A stretch of DNA of 64,000 nt. Source: Heterohyrax brucei. Taxonomy: Eukaryota > Chordata > Mammalia > Hyracoidea > Procaviidae. This document shows, in pieces, positions 22,890 to 33,085 of the stretch. The stretch's first letter is position 1. Every line of letters starts with the position of its first letter. The position numbers and the translations under genes are program-made. The notes below the pieces were generated by a model that was not told the DNA's origin, did not search any database, and was given only the letters and a program-made list of their open reading frames with translations. The stretch covers positions 50,156,333 to 50,220,332 of the forward strand of contig CM053141.1 of NCBI GenBank assembly GCA_028571685.1. The letters run 5' to 3'.

Positions 22890-24945
22890 TGCTAAAAGCA
22901 ATGGCCCCAGTATTCAAATAACGGCAGGGTCACCCACAACCAACAGGTTTCAGCGGAGCTTCCAGACTAAGACAGACATGGAAGAAGGACCTAGTGTTCT
23001 ACTTCTGGAAAAAGTTAGACAGTGAAAACCTTATGAATAGCAGCAGAATATTGTCTGACATAGGGGCAGAAGCTAGGCCTCTTAAGTTTGAAGACACTCA
23101 AAATATGACTAGAGAAGAGCTGCCTCCTCAAACAGAGTTGCCCTTAATAATGTGGATGGAGTCAAGTTTTGGGGAGCTTCATTTGCTGAAGGGGCGTGAC
23201 TCAAAACGAGAAGAAGCAGTTGCAAACATCCGTTAGTAACGAATGTGGAATATACAAAATACAAATCTAGGAGAACTGGAAATCATCAGAAATGAAACAG
23301 AATGTATGAACATCAATATTGTAGACATCCATGGACTGGTATTGGCATTACAGTCTGTTATTCTGGCAACGGCAAATTGAAACAGAATGGCATTACTTTC
23401 ATTGTCAAAAAGAATCTTCCAAGATTAATCCAAGATCAAGGTACCATCAGAAATAGGATAATATTCACATAGTTGCAAGGAAGACCAGCTATTACGACTA
23501 TTATTCAAATTTACTCACCAACCTCTAAGGCCAAAGATGGAGAAATTGAAGATTTTTACCAACTTTCACAGTCTGAAATTGATCAAATATGCAATAAGAA
23601 TACATTGGTAATTATTGGTGATTGGAATGAGAAAGTTGGCAACAAGAAGAATCAGTAGTTGGAAAATATGGCCTCGGTGATAGAAACAATGCTGGAAATT
23701 CCATGGTAGAATTTGGCCAGACCCATGACTTCATCGTTGCAAATACCTTTTTCAACAATATAAATGGTAACTACATATGTTGACCTTGCCAGATGAAATA
23801 CACAGGAATCAATCAACTACATTTATGGAAAGACATGATGGAAACTCTCAACATCATCAATCAGAACGAGGCCAGGGGCCAAACCAAATGAGGTATTTCA
23901 ACAAACAGATGTTTGTTGAAGGCCTCACTCTCTATGCCAAGTAATTTGCAAGACAGCTATCTGGCTAACTGACTGGAAGGGATTCATGTTTATGTCTATT
24001 CCTAAGAGGAATGATCCAACTGAATGTGAAAATTATTGAACGATGTCACTCATATGACACTCAAGTAAAGTTTTGCTGAAAATCAATTCAAAAGCAATTG
24101 TAGTAGTTCATAAACAGGATAACTGCCAGAAATTTCAGCTGATTGAGAAGAGGACATGGAATGAAAGATGTCAGATAGATCCTGGGTAAAAGAGAATGCC
24201 AGAAACGTGTTTACCTTTGTTTTACTGACTATGCAAAGACATTTAATTATGTGGGTCATTACAAATCATAGATAACATTGCAAAGAGTCAGAATTACACA
24301 GCCTTAATATGTTTATACATAAGGAAAACAAAAATTCTCACCAATGGGCCAATAAGCAACATTATGATAAACAGAGAAAAGATTGCATCCATCCAGGGTT
24401 TCATTTTCCTTAGAAATAGCAGTAAAGGAATAAAAAGAATGCTGCATTAGGCAAATGTGCTAAAAAAGATATCTTTGAAGCGTTGAAAAGCAAACATATC
24501 ACCTAAAGGACTAAGGTACACCTTGGTGTTCTCAATCACCTCATATGCATGTGAAAGTTAGACAACAAGCAAGGAAGAGCAAAGAGGAATGGATGGCTTT
24601 GATCTACGGTGTAGGCAAAGAATTCTGAATATACCACGGACTGCGAAAAGAATGAGCAAATCTGTCTTGAAGGAAGTACAGCTAGAATACTCCTTAGAAG
24701 CAAGGATGGCAGGACTTCATCTCACATGTTTTGGACATGTTATCAAAGAAGGAGAACATGCTTGATACAGTAGACTGTCAGCAAAAAAATGGATGACCTT
24801 CAATGAGATGGCTTGACACAGTGGCTGCCACAATGGACTCACACATGATAATGACCTTGAAGATGACTAAGGATCAGGTGGGGTTTCATTCTGTTGTACA
24901 TGGTGTCACTGTGAGCTAGAAAGGACTCCATGGCACCTAACAATG
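22890..24945 (+). mobile_element. RTE retrotransposon, longest copy, decayed
   Basis: This copy holds the family's 5' portion as well as the 3' end. The frame at 22,994-23,236 gives the N-terminal segment (MNSSRILSDIGAEARPLKFE, then TREELPPQTELPL). The frame at 23,473-23,658 covers the apurinic-type endonuclease with TLVIIGDWNEKVGNKK, including the conserved GDWN. Around 23,890-23,945 the sequence jumps to the RT region, so part of the centre is lost. RT remnants include FTDYAKTFNYVGHY, where the first Asp is kept but the second is Gly. C-terminal and 3' tail blocks follow to 'ggcacctaacaatgg'. About 2.05 kb against roughly 3.2 kb for a full RTE. Confidence 0.93.
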
Positions 24946-24959
24946 GTTTACCCCATTAA

Positions 24960-25085
24960 TAAAGAAAAAATATCATATAATCCTCTCCATCGATTTGGAT
25001 AAATTACTTGGCTTAATCCAACATCCATATATGATTAGAACAAAAAACACACTTTAAAAACTTATCCAATATAATAAAAGTTGTC
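24960..25085 (+). mobile_element. Short L1 ORF2 fragment
   Basis: 'aatatcatataatcctctcc', 'gcttaatccaacatccatatatgatt' and 'aacacactttaaaaac' follow the order of the L1 RT region (HMIISIDAEKAFDKIQHPFM). It is sandwiched between two RTE copies. Confidence 0.55.
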
Positions 25086-25180
25086 TACAAAGCCTACAAA
25101 GCTAGACAATGAAAAATGAAGATTGGAGGGTAATTGCCACATTTGAATTGTGGCATCAGTGGAGAATATTGGATATATCA
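25086..25180 (+). mobile_element. RTE 3' part, segment 1
   Basis: 'aaagctagacaatgaaaaatgaag' to 'gtggagaatattggatatatcat' corresponds to the RTE C-terminal stretch 'SWTMNKEDRR...ELWCRRRILNIP'. An LTR interrupts it at 25,181. Confidence 0.75.
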
Positions 25181-25692
25181 TTGTCATGGATTGAATTGTC
25201 CTCCCCCAGAATATGTGCCAACTTGGTTAGGCCATAATTCATGCTATTGTGTGGTTGCCCTCCTTTTTTTTTTTTTTTATTGTAGTATTATGTTACAGAG
25301 GAACAGAGCAGAATTGGAATATACTTATTAAGGTCTTATCCTTGATCCAGTGTAATGAGTTTCCCTGAATTATGGCCTGTACCACCTTCTATCACACAAA
25401 AAGATAAAATGGAATCAAGTAGAGAATGAGGGATGTCATACCATCAAGAAAGCAGTGCTGTGATAAGAGTGTATCCTTTGTACTGGAGGTTCCTGCCCTG
25501 AGATCCTCCCAGATCAAGCGAAGATTGATAGCAAGGAATTTCCTCCAAAACATACAGAAAGAGAAAGCCTTCCCTGGAACCAGTGCCCGAATTTGGGCTT
25601 TTAGCCTACTGCACTATAAGAAATAAACTTTTCTTTGTTAAAGCCATCTGCTTGTGGTATTTCTTCTGTAGCAACACTAGATGACTAAGACA
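25181..25692 (+). mobile_element. MaLR-like solo LTR inside RTE
   Basis: 512 bp, starting TGTCATGGATTGAATTGTCC and ending GATGACTAAGACA (TG...CA). It contains a poly-T run near 25,265-25,279 and AATAAA at 25,622-25,627, with the downstream 'cttttctttgttaaagccatctgc' signature of this LTR group. The 5-bp flanks ATCAT (25,176-25,180) and ACCAT (25,693-25,697) form a target duplication with one change. The RTE reads through on both sides. Confidence 0.9.
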
Positions 25693-25759
25693 ACCATAGA
25701 CTGCCACAGATGGAACAAATTTATCTTGAAGGATGTACAGCCAGAATGCTCCTTAGAAG
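25693..25759 (+). mobile_element. RTE 3' part, segment 2
   Basis: 'accatagactgccacagatgg' to 'gaatgctccttagaag' joins segments 1 and 3 in RTE order. Confidence 0.8.
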
Positions 25760-26454
25760 TGCTGTAGGGAAATCAAAATCACAGACTTCAGTAAATCAAA
25801 ATGGAGTTTTATTTGGCATCTATTCCAAAGGTCAAAAGTAGGAAAGTAGACAGCCAATGCTGCCAGCGCTAACAGCTGCCTGAATTTAAGGAAGTCTTAC
25901 AGAATAGACAAAAGTCGGAACATGAAGAAGAACGCTACTACAGCCGTGTCTGTCTAAAGCCAAGGAAACTACAGAATAAGCAACCGTGGGAAAACAGATG
26001 AGCATGCTGCCACGGGAATGTCTGCCTGAGGCCGAGGAATAGTACAGAGTCACCAGCACATACTAACATCATGAAATGAACAAAACCACTGAAATTTTCA
26101 CCTTTTTACTGATGGGCTAGAAATTGGATCCTACATTTTGAATTGTCTTAACAATCACTTGCACAGTTCTCAGTAACAACAGTCATGAAGGTCTTCATTG
26201 GCCCAACAGTTTTTGATTCACTAAAAGTTAATAGAAAAAGATAAGAATAGAAAGTCTTTTTTGTTCTACTTTGATTTGCCTGTGTGAAAATTCCCCTAAA
26301 AGATACTTTCCAAGATGATCTTATGTGTTGTCTTCCTACCTCAGGACCCAGCTGATAATGTCTTCATGAGTTCTTGAGAGCCCAGCTCCAGCTGGGTCAC
26401 ATTCTCTATGCTCACAGACAAGGAATAATGATTCTAATATTATCTTGTAAATCA
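25760..26454 (-). mobile_element. Class I-like (ERV1) solo LTR, family unknown
   Basis: A 695-bp block splits an RTE copy exactly. It begins TGCTGTAGGG and ends GTAAATCA (TG...CA) between two copies of GAAG (25,756-25,759 and 26,455-26,458). A 4-bp duplication is typical of class I retroviral integrases. Read on the minus strand, AATAAA (complement of 25,808-25,813) lies about 50 bases before the 3' end, as in gammaretroviral LTRs. I recognise no specific family. No internal proviral sequence remains. Confidence 0.75.
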
Positions 26455-26720
26455 GAAGCAAGAGTGACAAAATTTTGTCTCGCTTCTTCCAGACACATCA
26501 TCAGGAAAGACCAGTACTTGGAAAAGGACACCTGATTTGGTAGAGAACAGGATCAGTGAAAACGAAGGAAGACTTCCATGGACACTGTGGCTGAAAAACA
26601 GGCTCCAGCGTATTAGATTTTTTTGAAGATGACACTGAACCAGGCACTTTTTCACTTTGTTCTCTTAAAATACATCTGTCATGAATAATATCAAACTCCA
26701 TGGCAATTATCAACAGCAGT
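26455..26720 (+). mobile_element. RTE 3' part, segment 3
   Basis: 'agaagcaagagtgacaaaattttgtctcgc', then 'tcatcaggaaagaccagtac', 'ggacactgtggctg' and a diverged 3' tail ending near 'tggcaattatcaacagcagt'. It completes the copy interrupted by two LTRs. Confidence 0.82.
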
Positions 26721-26910
26721 AAAGCCTGTAGCCATCATATGTGGGAATACTAAACAATTTCTCTTTTAGATGAAGAATTAAAAAAAAATCCCTGTTATTC
26801 AATGTTGACAAGAGGGCTCTGTGAAAAAATTAAGGAAGCCAATAAAATGGACATGACTTGGAAAGGAAGAAATTTAGGTGTTATTTTGTCCAGTTAATAT
26901 AGTTGCATAT

Positions 26911-27058
26911 TGTCATGAATTGGAACATGTCTCCCAAAAAAATGTATGTAGCTATTTGGTTAGGTCTTGATTCCAGTATTGTGTGGTGTTCATGTAAGTT
27001 GTAAATCCTGCCTCTATGATGTTATCAAGGGAGAATGTGTGGTGACTGTGTTGGTGAC
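26911..27058 (+). mobile_element. MaLR-like LTR, 5' fragment
   Basis: It starts TGTCATGAATTGGAACATGT and keeps the first 150 bases of the LTR group (GGTTAGGTCTTGATTCCAGT, 'gtaaatcctgcctctatgatgtt'), then stops at an AfroSINE. The remainder is missing. Confidence 0.8.
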
Positions 27059-27059
27059 C

Positions 27060-27180
27060 TAAAAACCAAACCCAGTGCCTATAAGGCAGAGTAGAACAGC
27101 TCCATAGAGTTTCCAAGGAGAACCTGGCAGATTTGAAGAGCAGACCTTTTGGTTAAAAGATACAGCACTTAACCATTAAT
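27060..27180 (-). mobile_element. AfroSINE with internal deletion
   Basis: Minus-strand tail (complement of 'aaaaaccaaacccagtgcc'), then the segment 'ataaggcagagtagaacagc' directly. The usual GAGTCGATTCCGACTCATAG core is lost. The tRNA-like head follows to about 27,180. Confidence 0.8.
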
Positions 27181-27414
27181 ATTTCCAGAAGATAATATAA
27201 AAGACATTGTCATATCTTTAGAACAGAGAAATAATTCTGAAATAAAACACAAAAACATTGACCATAAAGAAAAAAGATAATGCGTTGAACCATGTTACAA
27301 TTAAAGTTACGTAATTGTCTTCAGATTGTACTTTTAGAACAGTAACAAGGCACAGTAGAAAAAAGAGATTTATGACATGTACAACTAATCAAGAGTAATA
27401 TTTAAAATATTTAA

Positions 27415-28110
27415 AGAACATCTGAATTCAATAAAAGATGACACAGTAGAAAAATGGGCAGTAGGTACTTCAAGGAAAGGAAGATATTTAAATGGCCAAT
27501 AAATACATGAAAAAGTGCTCATTTGTTCGAGAAATGTTCATCATATCCAAATCAGATATTCCTGCACATCCTCCAGAATGTCTAAAATTAAAGGACAAAA
27601 AAAAGTCAGATATTGGCCAAGACTGAAGCAATTTGAGTGTCACACACTGCTACTTTGAGTGTAAATCGATAAAATCACTTTAAAATTGTTTAACATTTCC
27701 TACTAAGTTTAAAGATTATATGGCTTGGTGCAATAATTTCACAACTGATTACTTACACAGTAGAAATGCATACACATGGACTCTAACAAATAAACATTAA
27801 GAATGTTCCTAAAAGCATTGTCATAATCCTAAAATGGAAACAATCCAAGGTCCATAAATAACAGAAAAGACAGATAAATTGTATTTTATTCATGTAAAAC
27901 AATGAAAACAAACACTGTAAAATTATATTTAACAACGTGAATAAATTTCACAAATCTGAGGAAAAGTAGTAAAACAATAAATACTATACAATTAATATGT
28001 AGTGGGAAAACAAGCAAAACTGTTATATTGTATGAAAATTCAATATAGTGATTGACATCTAAGAGGAACAACATAGTCATTTCAGTGCATCAGGCGTTGG
28101 TGGCAGTGTT
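27415..28110 (+). mobile_element. Old L1 (L1M type) ORF2 end and 3' UTR
   Basis: 'gtagaaaaatgggcagtagg', 'aaatggccaataaatacatg', 'ggaaacaatccaaggtccat' and 'gacagataaattgtattttattc' follow the order of the C-terminal ORF2/3' end of ancient L1s. It is highly diverged with many stops. Confidence 0.65.
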
Positions 28111-28548
28111 CCATTTCTTCAGTAGTATAATGGTCAAGTCAATTAGTACAATCTATGCTTATGAATTGTGAACTATTACTCTTTAATAAAAGAAAAATTT
28201 TAGATAGATTAAGATTAAAACGTATAAAATAAAAAGATTAAATTTTTTAGAGTATATAATTTTATATTTCAACATAGGTATGTGTGATAACCAAGAAAAT
28301 ATCTTTAGAAGCCAGAAAATAAATGAAAGACAGTCTATTAATAAAAAACAAATACGTCTATGAATAAATTTAAAAGAAATATACTAGACCATAAAAAGTA
28401 CTTGTAATACCTATACTAAGATTTAATGGGTCTGGTACATATAAGTCACAAATTATTTTAGTAATGACACAGAAAGCCTAATAGAAAAACAGGCAATAGA
28501 TAATGAAAGTGATCCAAGAAGGGACTATTCTAAAAGGTCAACGTCATA
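28111..28548. other. Unassigned, AT-rich sequence
   Basis: It may continue the old L1, but I cannot align it with confidence. Confidence 0.4.
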
Positions 28549-29265
28549 GGTTGGGTTATCTAGAGAAGCAAAATCAATGAAACGCGTGTGTGTGCATGCT
28601 TTGCATGCTTGCATGTGTGTGTGTGCGTGTGTGTATAAAGATTATCTTGAAGAAATGGCTCCTGTGGTTGTAGAAGTTGGAAAGTCCCAAATCTATGTAT
28701 CAAGCATCAAGCTGGAGGCTTCTCCTAATGCATGTGGTCACAGGGGTTGATGAATCCCAAATCAGCAGTTCAACTGACAGACTACTGGCCCACAGGATTG
28801 CAGAAGTTGACACATACCAGGATCTGCAGGTCAGGTGACAGGTTGCTGGCTCACAGGGTTATAGAAGTTAGCAAATTTCAGGATTGGCAGGTGGCTGGCT
28901 CACAGGGCTATAGATGCTAGCTAATGTGGTTAGACTGCAGTTTGCTAGCACAAGTCATAGAAATTAGAGATCAGATGATGATGAGCCAGATGCAGGATAC
29001 AGGAGACAATGAGTCTTGCTGGCACATACATTTTTATATGCTGGAGGTAGGATACATCCCCAAGGAAACTCCCTTTTCAATTGATTGGCTGGTCACATTA
29101 AATGATAAAATGGAGAATGATTACATCAGATCACAAAATGGAGGATCACTATGTCATTACATAAATGCCAAATTGCATCATTATGTAACTTCCATACTAT
29201 ATCATTATATAATTGTTAAACTACTGAGGATCATAGCCCAGACAAACTGAAACACAACCTTAACC
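28549..29265 (-). mobile_element. ERVL/MaLR-like LTR, minus strand
   Basis: The left end 'tcataggttgggttatctagagaagc' is the complement of the LTR terminus seen in plus orientation near 41,900. The right end 'aggatcatagcccagac...cttaacca' is the complement of the 5' start at 41,369. The LTR is about 715 bp. It contains a (GT)n expansion and repeated 'gctggctcacagggtt' units (about 28,848-28,910). Confidence 0.75.
28589..28637. repeat. (GT)n-rich microsatellite
   Basis: GTGTGTGTG runs with 'gcatgctttgcatgcttgcatg' between them, inside the LTR. Confidence 0.85.
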
Positions 29266-29384
29266 ACCACAATCAGTAAGGGTAAGATATCTCTTAACCT
29301 CGAAGAAATTAACTGATTCAAATGTAAATTACAAAGTAATTTTTTATATTAATCTTGTAATATTTATTTAAACTAATAATATGT

Positions 29385-29542
29385 TCATCCTTTGACTTGA
29401 CAAAGCTATTTTTGACAGTTCAATCTATAGAAGCAAAATCATCAGGATATATATTCTAGAATATTTATCTCAATATTCTCAATATATATAGCACCAAAAT
29501 ACTGGAGGGATAGTTCCTTCACACGGATGTGCACCGTGCATG

Positions 29543-29584
<42 letters not shown>

Positions 29585-29840
29585 AAAGAATAAACCAGAC
29601 TTTAAAGGCCATGGAATACTGTGTAGCTATTGAAATGAGTTTACTGAGTCTTAGCTATATCGGTTAGGAGCACAGGTTTCCTTTCAAAAAACCAAAATGC
29701 AGCATTATACTTAGTATGACTTTTGTTTTGATTTGAAAAAGCAGTCAAACGTAAGAAAAAAAAAATCAAAATGCCTGTATGTGTATGTTTTTGCTAACAT
29801 TTATTAACAAGGAAATGATAATGGAAGAAAACATATCAGG
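29385..29840 (+). mobile_element. Old L1 (L1ME type) 3' fragment
   Basis: 'ttcatcctttgacttgacaaagc', a GA-rich microsatellite, then 'ggccatggaatactgtgtagc' and a phrase like 'gtatgtgtatgtttttgc' follow the ORF2 end and 3' UTR order of L1ME elements. Strongly diverged. Confidence 0.6.
29548..29579. repeat. (AG)16 microsatellite
   Basis: Thirty-two uninterrupted bases of AG. Confidence 0.97.
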
Positions 29841-29984
29841 CTGTTAGCATGTTTTCCAGAATGATGAACATAGAGAATTTAGGGAAGGAAATTAATCTTG
29901 TCTTTATGTGTCTTGCATTGTTTCCCAAATTTGAGTGATCACATGATACTTTCTTTAACTTTAAGATAACTTAATGAGAGAAGC

Positions 29985-30022
29985 CAGCCAAGTGCTGTCA
30001 AGTCGGATCTGACTCATGGGGA
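29985..30022 (-). mobile_element. AfroSINE 3' fragment
   Basis: 'gtgctgtcaagtcggatctgactcatgggg' matches the complement of the SINE core only. Confidence 0.55.
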
Positions 30023-30039
30023 AACAAATTAAAAAATAG

Positions 30040-30243
30040 AACAATAAAATCTAACATACCTCCTCGGGCTGGAGGAAGGAGAGTGGGTGCAGAGAGGGAA
30101 AAGGAGACTGTTGGGAGGATGAGACATGTATGGAGCAGAGAGGAATAGTGTGCTGTCACTGGACAGGGAGAGCAGTGGAAGCTGCATATAGGTGGGCACA
30201 TAAATTTATATAGGAATGTACATTTTCACTCAGTCATATCAAA
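30040..30243 (+). mobile_element. L1 3'-end insertion
   Basis: About 200 bp matching the terminal L1 3' UTR ('gtgtgctgtcactggacagg', 'gagagcagtggaagctgc', 'ggtgggcacataaatttat'). The flanking TAAAAAATAG (30,030-30,039 and 30,244-30,253) is a 10-bp target duplication. Confidence 0.8.
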
Positions 30244-30389
30244 TAAAAAATAGTTAAACTGGTAAAATCAATATAATGTTTATGTTCTAACAAAACATCT
30301 TATGATTAAAACGTCACTGAAAACTAAAACTTGACTCAGAATTAAACCTTTAAGAAACCCCAAGGCAATTTTTGGCCTCTGTGAAGGAT

Positions 30390-30514
30390 CCTGGAAACCA
30401 TGGTGGCACAGTGGTTAAGTGCTATGGCTGCTAACACAAAGGCAGCAGTTTGAATCCACCAGATGCTCCTTTGAAACTTTATAAAGCAGTTTTATTCTGT
30501 CCTATAGGGTCTCT
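30390..30514 (+). mobile_element. AfroSINE (outer), 5' part
   Basis: Head and body up to 'gtcctatagggtctct', where a second AfroSINE interrupts it. Its own target duplication is TGAAGGAT (30,382-30,389 and 30,736-30,743). Confidence 0.9.
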
Positions 30515-30680
30515 GGAACTACTGGTGGCACATAGTGGTTAAGTGCTATGCCTGCTAACCTAAAGGTCACCAGTTCAAATCTGCCAGGTACTCCTTGGAA
30601 ATGCTATGGAGCAGTTCTACTCTGTCCTATAGGGTTACTATGAATTAGAATCAACTCAGTGGCAGTTGGTTTGGGGATGG
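30515..30680 (+). mobile_element. AfroSINE (inner), nested
   Basis: A second, complete AfroSINE ('ggaactactggtggcacat' to 'cagttggtttgggg') inserted in the core of the first. The duplicated target is GGGTCTCT (30,507-30,514) and GGTTCTCT (30,681-30,688). Confidence 0.9.
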
Positions 30681-30735
30681 GGTTCTCTATGAGTTAGAAC
30701 TGACTCCATGGCAGCAGGTTTGCTTGGGGTTTTTA
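30681..30735 (+). mobile_element. AfroSINE (outer), 3' part
   Basis: 'atgagttagaactgactccatgg' and 'aggtttgcttggggttttt' complete the outer SINE. Confidence 0.88.
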
Positions 30736-30743
30736 TGAAGGAT

Positions 30744-31673
30744 GTGACAAGAAACAAGCATTCCTCAGGATATGTGTTTCTCAGGTTTTCGTGTTTGTAA
30801 ATCTGTGAACCACTGGTCGCTTTATGCATGACTAATATGGACATTTGGAAATGACAGATTTGTTATCTAGGAAAAAAATTGTGATATATTTTGAAGAGCT
30901 GTTTTAATAGCTGTTGAATCTTTTTAAATGACAGTTTTACTTCATTTGGCATGCTCAACACTGTGTCTAGTTCACATTTTTTATGACTACTTTTAATAAA
31001 CATCTTTGGATCACTTTATTCATTTTTCTCAACTCTTTCTGACTCAACCAGAAAGTTCTAAAAGTGTGACATCAGGGCACTTGCTTTATTTTAATAATTA
31101 TTGCCTTTGTTGCATGAGTACAGAGCTGTTCTGAGGAGTCACATCCTTGTCTTGCAATTTAAATAAAAGTAACCACTGCAGATGGTGCTAATAAAGGTTT
31201 GTTATTTTTTAATCCATTGACCTCACCCTCATTTCTTATGTTTCTGTACTAGTATTCTGTAAGATATGATTCTCTATTTTGTGGGATGATTACCTGACTC
31301 TACTTAGACACATTTTTACTCTGTCCATATTCAAACTCTATCTTTTGTTGATGGACTTACTTTGAATTTTATTTTCAATGAACTGCTAATTAATATTTTT
31401 CTTTCCAGCTTCTTCAAATGAAAAATGCTTTTCTATGATCTTACCTTTTATTTTGATTTGGTCTGTTAATGAACAGCTGTGGTCTGTGGAATGTCATCGT
31501 ACATGGCCTTCAGAAGGCTCCCAAAGCTGTGTTGGATTCTCACAATGCTACGGAAGGGTTGATCTGGGCCTGTGGGGTCATGGAGAATGCTTGCTGTGAG
31601 AGTTTGCTCATCAGGGTGTGTGTTGCATAAGCCATTTTATACTTGTGTGAGCCCAAGTTGAATTTGTATACTA
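30744..31673. other. Unassigned sequence
   Basis: No gene or repeat that I can support over about 0.9 kb. Confidence 0.5.
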
Positions 31674-31681
31674 TATTTTTG

Positions 31682-31833
31682 GAAAACTTGGTGGCAGAGT
31701 GGTGAAGTGCTATGTCTGCTAACCAAAATGTTGGCAGTTCAGACTTGCCAGGTGGCCCTTGGAAACTCTATAAAGCAGTTCTACTCAGTCCCATAGGATT
31801 ACTATGAGTCGGAATCAACTCAACGGCAGTGAG
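31682..31833 (+). mobile_element. AfroSINE
   Basis: Short subtype, head 'ttggtggcagagtggtgaag' to 'caactcaacggcagtgag', flanked by TATTTTTG (31,674-31,681 and 31,834-31,841). Confidence 0.9.
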
Positions 31834-31841
31834 TATTTTTG

Positions 31842-32376
31842 AGTTAAGATAAAATCATCCTTTAAAATGTAGCTTTAAATATTTCTGCAAATAAACCATG
31901 GATTTGACATAATATTAACAATGTAAACACACAAGTAAGCAAACAAAAGCTGCAGAACTAATATTATTATGTGTTAAGAATAATGAAATTATCTGAAGAA
32001 CTCAGACAAAAAATTGAAATAATTAAGAAAAGTATTTGACTATGGATTTATAACAAAATTCATTGTGATTGAATTTTTCCTTAGATATAAACTATACTTT
32101 TTCATTAACTATTTATAGAATTTGTATGTAGACAGTTTATAAGCATATATAGCAGGAGTATGTGCTACAAAATTTTATCCATGTGCTGTGCCTATGGAAA
32201 TGTTTGGAGTCCATGTCATTATTTACTGTCTGCCTTCCCTGCCAGGGACATCACACCTGCAGAACAGTGTCTAATCTATTTCAGGAATTCATCAAGTATG
32301 TTTTAAATAAATAATTCAGTATTAAGACTCAATAAATAACACAATCTAAGTATGATTAGACTTAGGTTGTGCCATC
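31842..32376. other. Unassigned, AT-rich sequence
   Basis: No gene or repeat that I can support. Confidence 0.5.
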
Positions 32377-32392
32377 AAGAAATTTGCAGTTT

Positions 32393-33069
32393 ACCCCATG
32401 TTGGTGAGTGGCATCTAGGCTATTAAAACTCAGCAAGCTACCATCTGAGGAACATCAGTTGGTCCAAATCCACCTGGAACAGATGACAACTGAAAACATC
32501 AAAGACAAGAGGAAAAATGAGCCCAGGAGTCACAAGGATCCATATGACTGGACGTCTACATCGGCATGATACCAGAAGAACAAGATGGTGCCCGGCCAAC
32601 ACCAAAGACAGACTCAACAGGGTATACAATGCAGAGTCCCTGATGTAGCATGAGAAAAAGAGGGGTGCAGATCAAGAACTCTGCTAAAACTGACCATGGT
32701 CTAATAACCTGGAGGATCGCTGGGGAACATGGCCCCTAGATATGCTGCTGTGCCAGACCTGAAACCAATACTGAGGTCAATACTTCAGACAAAGAATGGA
32801 TTGGACTCAGGGATGTAGAGTGAGCATGTGGTGTGTACACTTCGTGGGTTTTATACATTTATAGAAGGCTTTCCTACTGGTTTCTTTCTAGAGGGGAGAG
32901 GACAGGGTGGAGAGGAGGGGACAGGTGTTCACTGGAAGGGTGCTAGTAGGAAACAGTGAAAAGGAGGAGTGTGCTGTTACAGGGTGGGGAGAGCAGATAG
33001 AACTGTACAGAGGCAGGTATGTAAAATTGACTTGGATTGTATACTTTAATCATAATTTTAAAAAAATTA
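32393..33069 (+). mobile_element. L1 3' UTR insertion with target duplication
   Basis: It contains only L1 3' UTR ('tggtgagtggcatctagg', GGATCCATATGACTGG, 'gtggggagagcagatagaac', 'ttggattgtatactttaatc'). The flanks AAGAAATTTGCAGTTT (32,377-32,392) and AAGAAATTTGCAATTT (33,070-33,085) match at 15 of 16 bases. It is co-linear with the insertion at 10,790. Confidence 0.92.
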
Positions 33070-33085
33070 AAGAAATTTGCAATTT

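Noticed and set aside
28589-28637. Regular repeats that might be a CRISPR array
   Set aside because: Only GT dinucleotides without spacers. No array-like structure anywhere, and the DNA is clearly mammalian.
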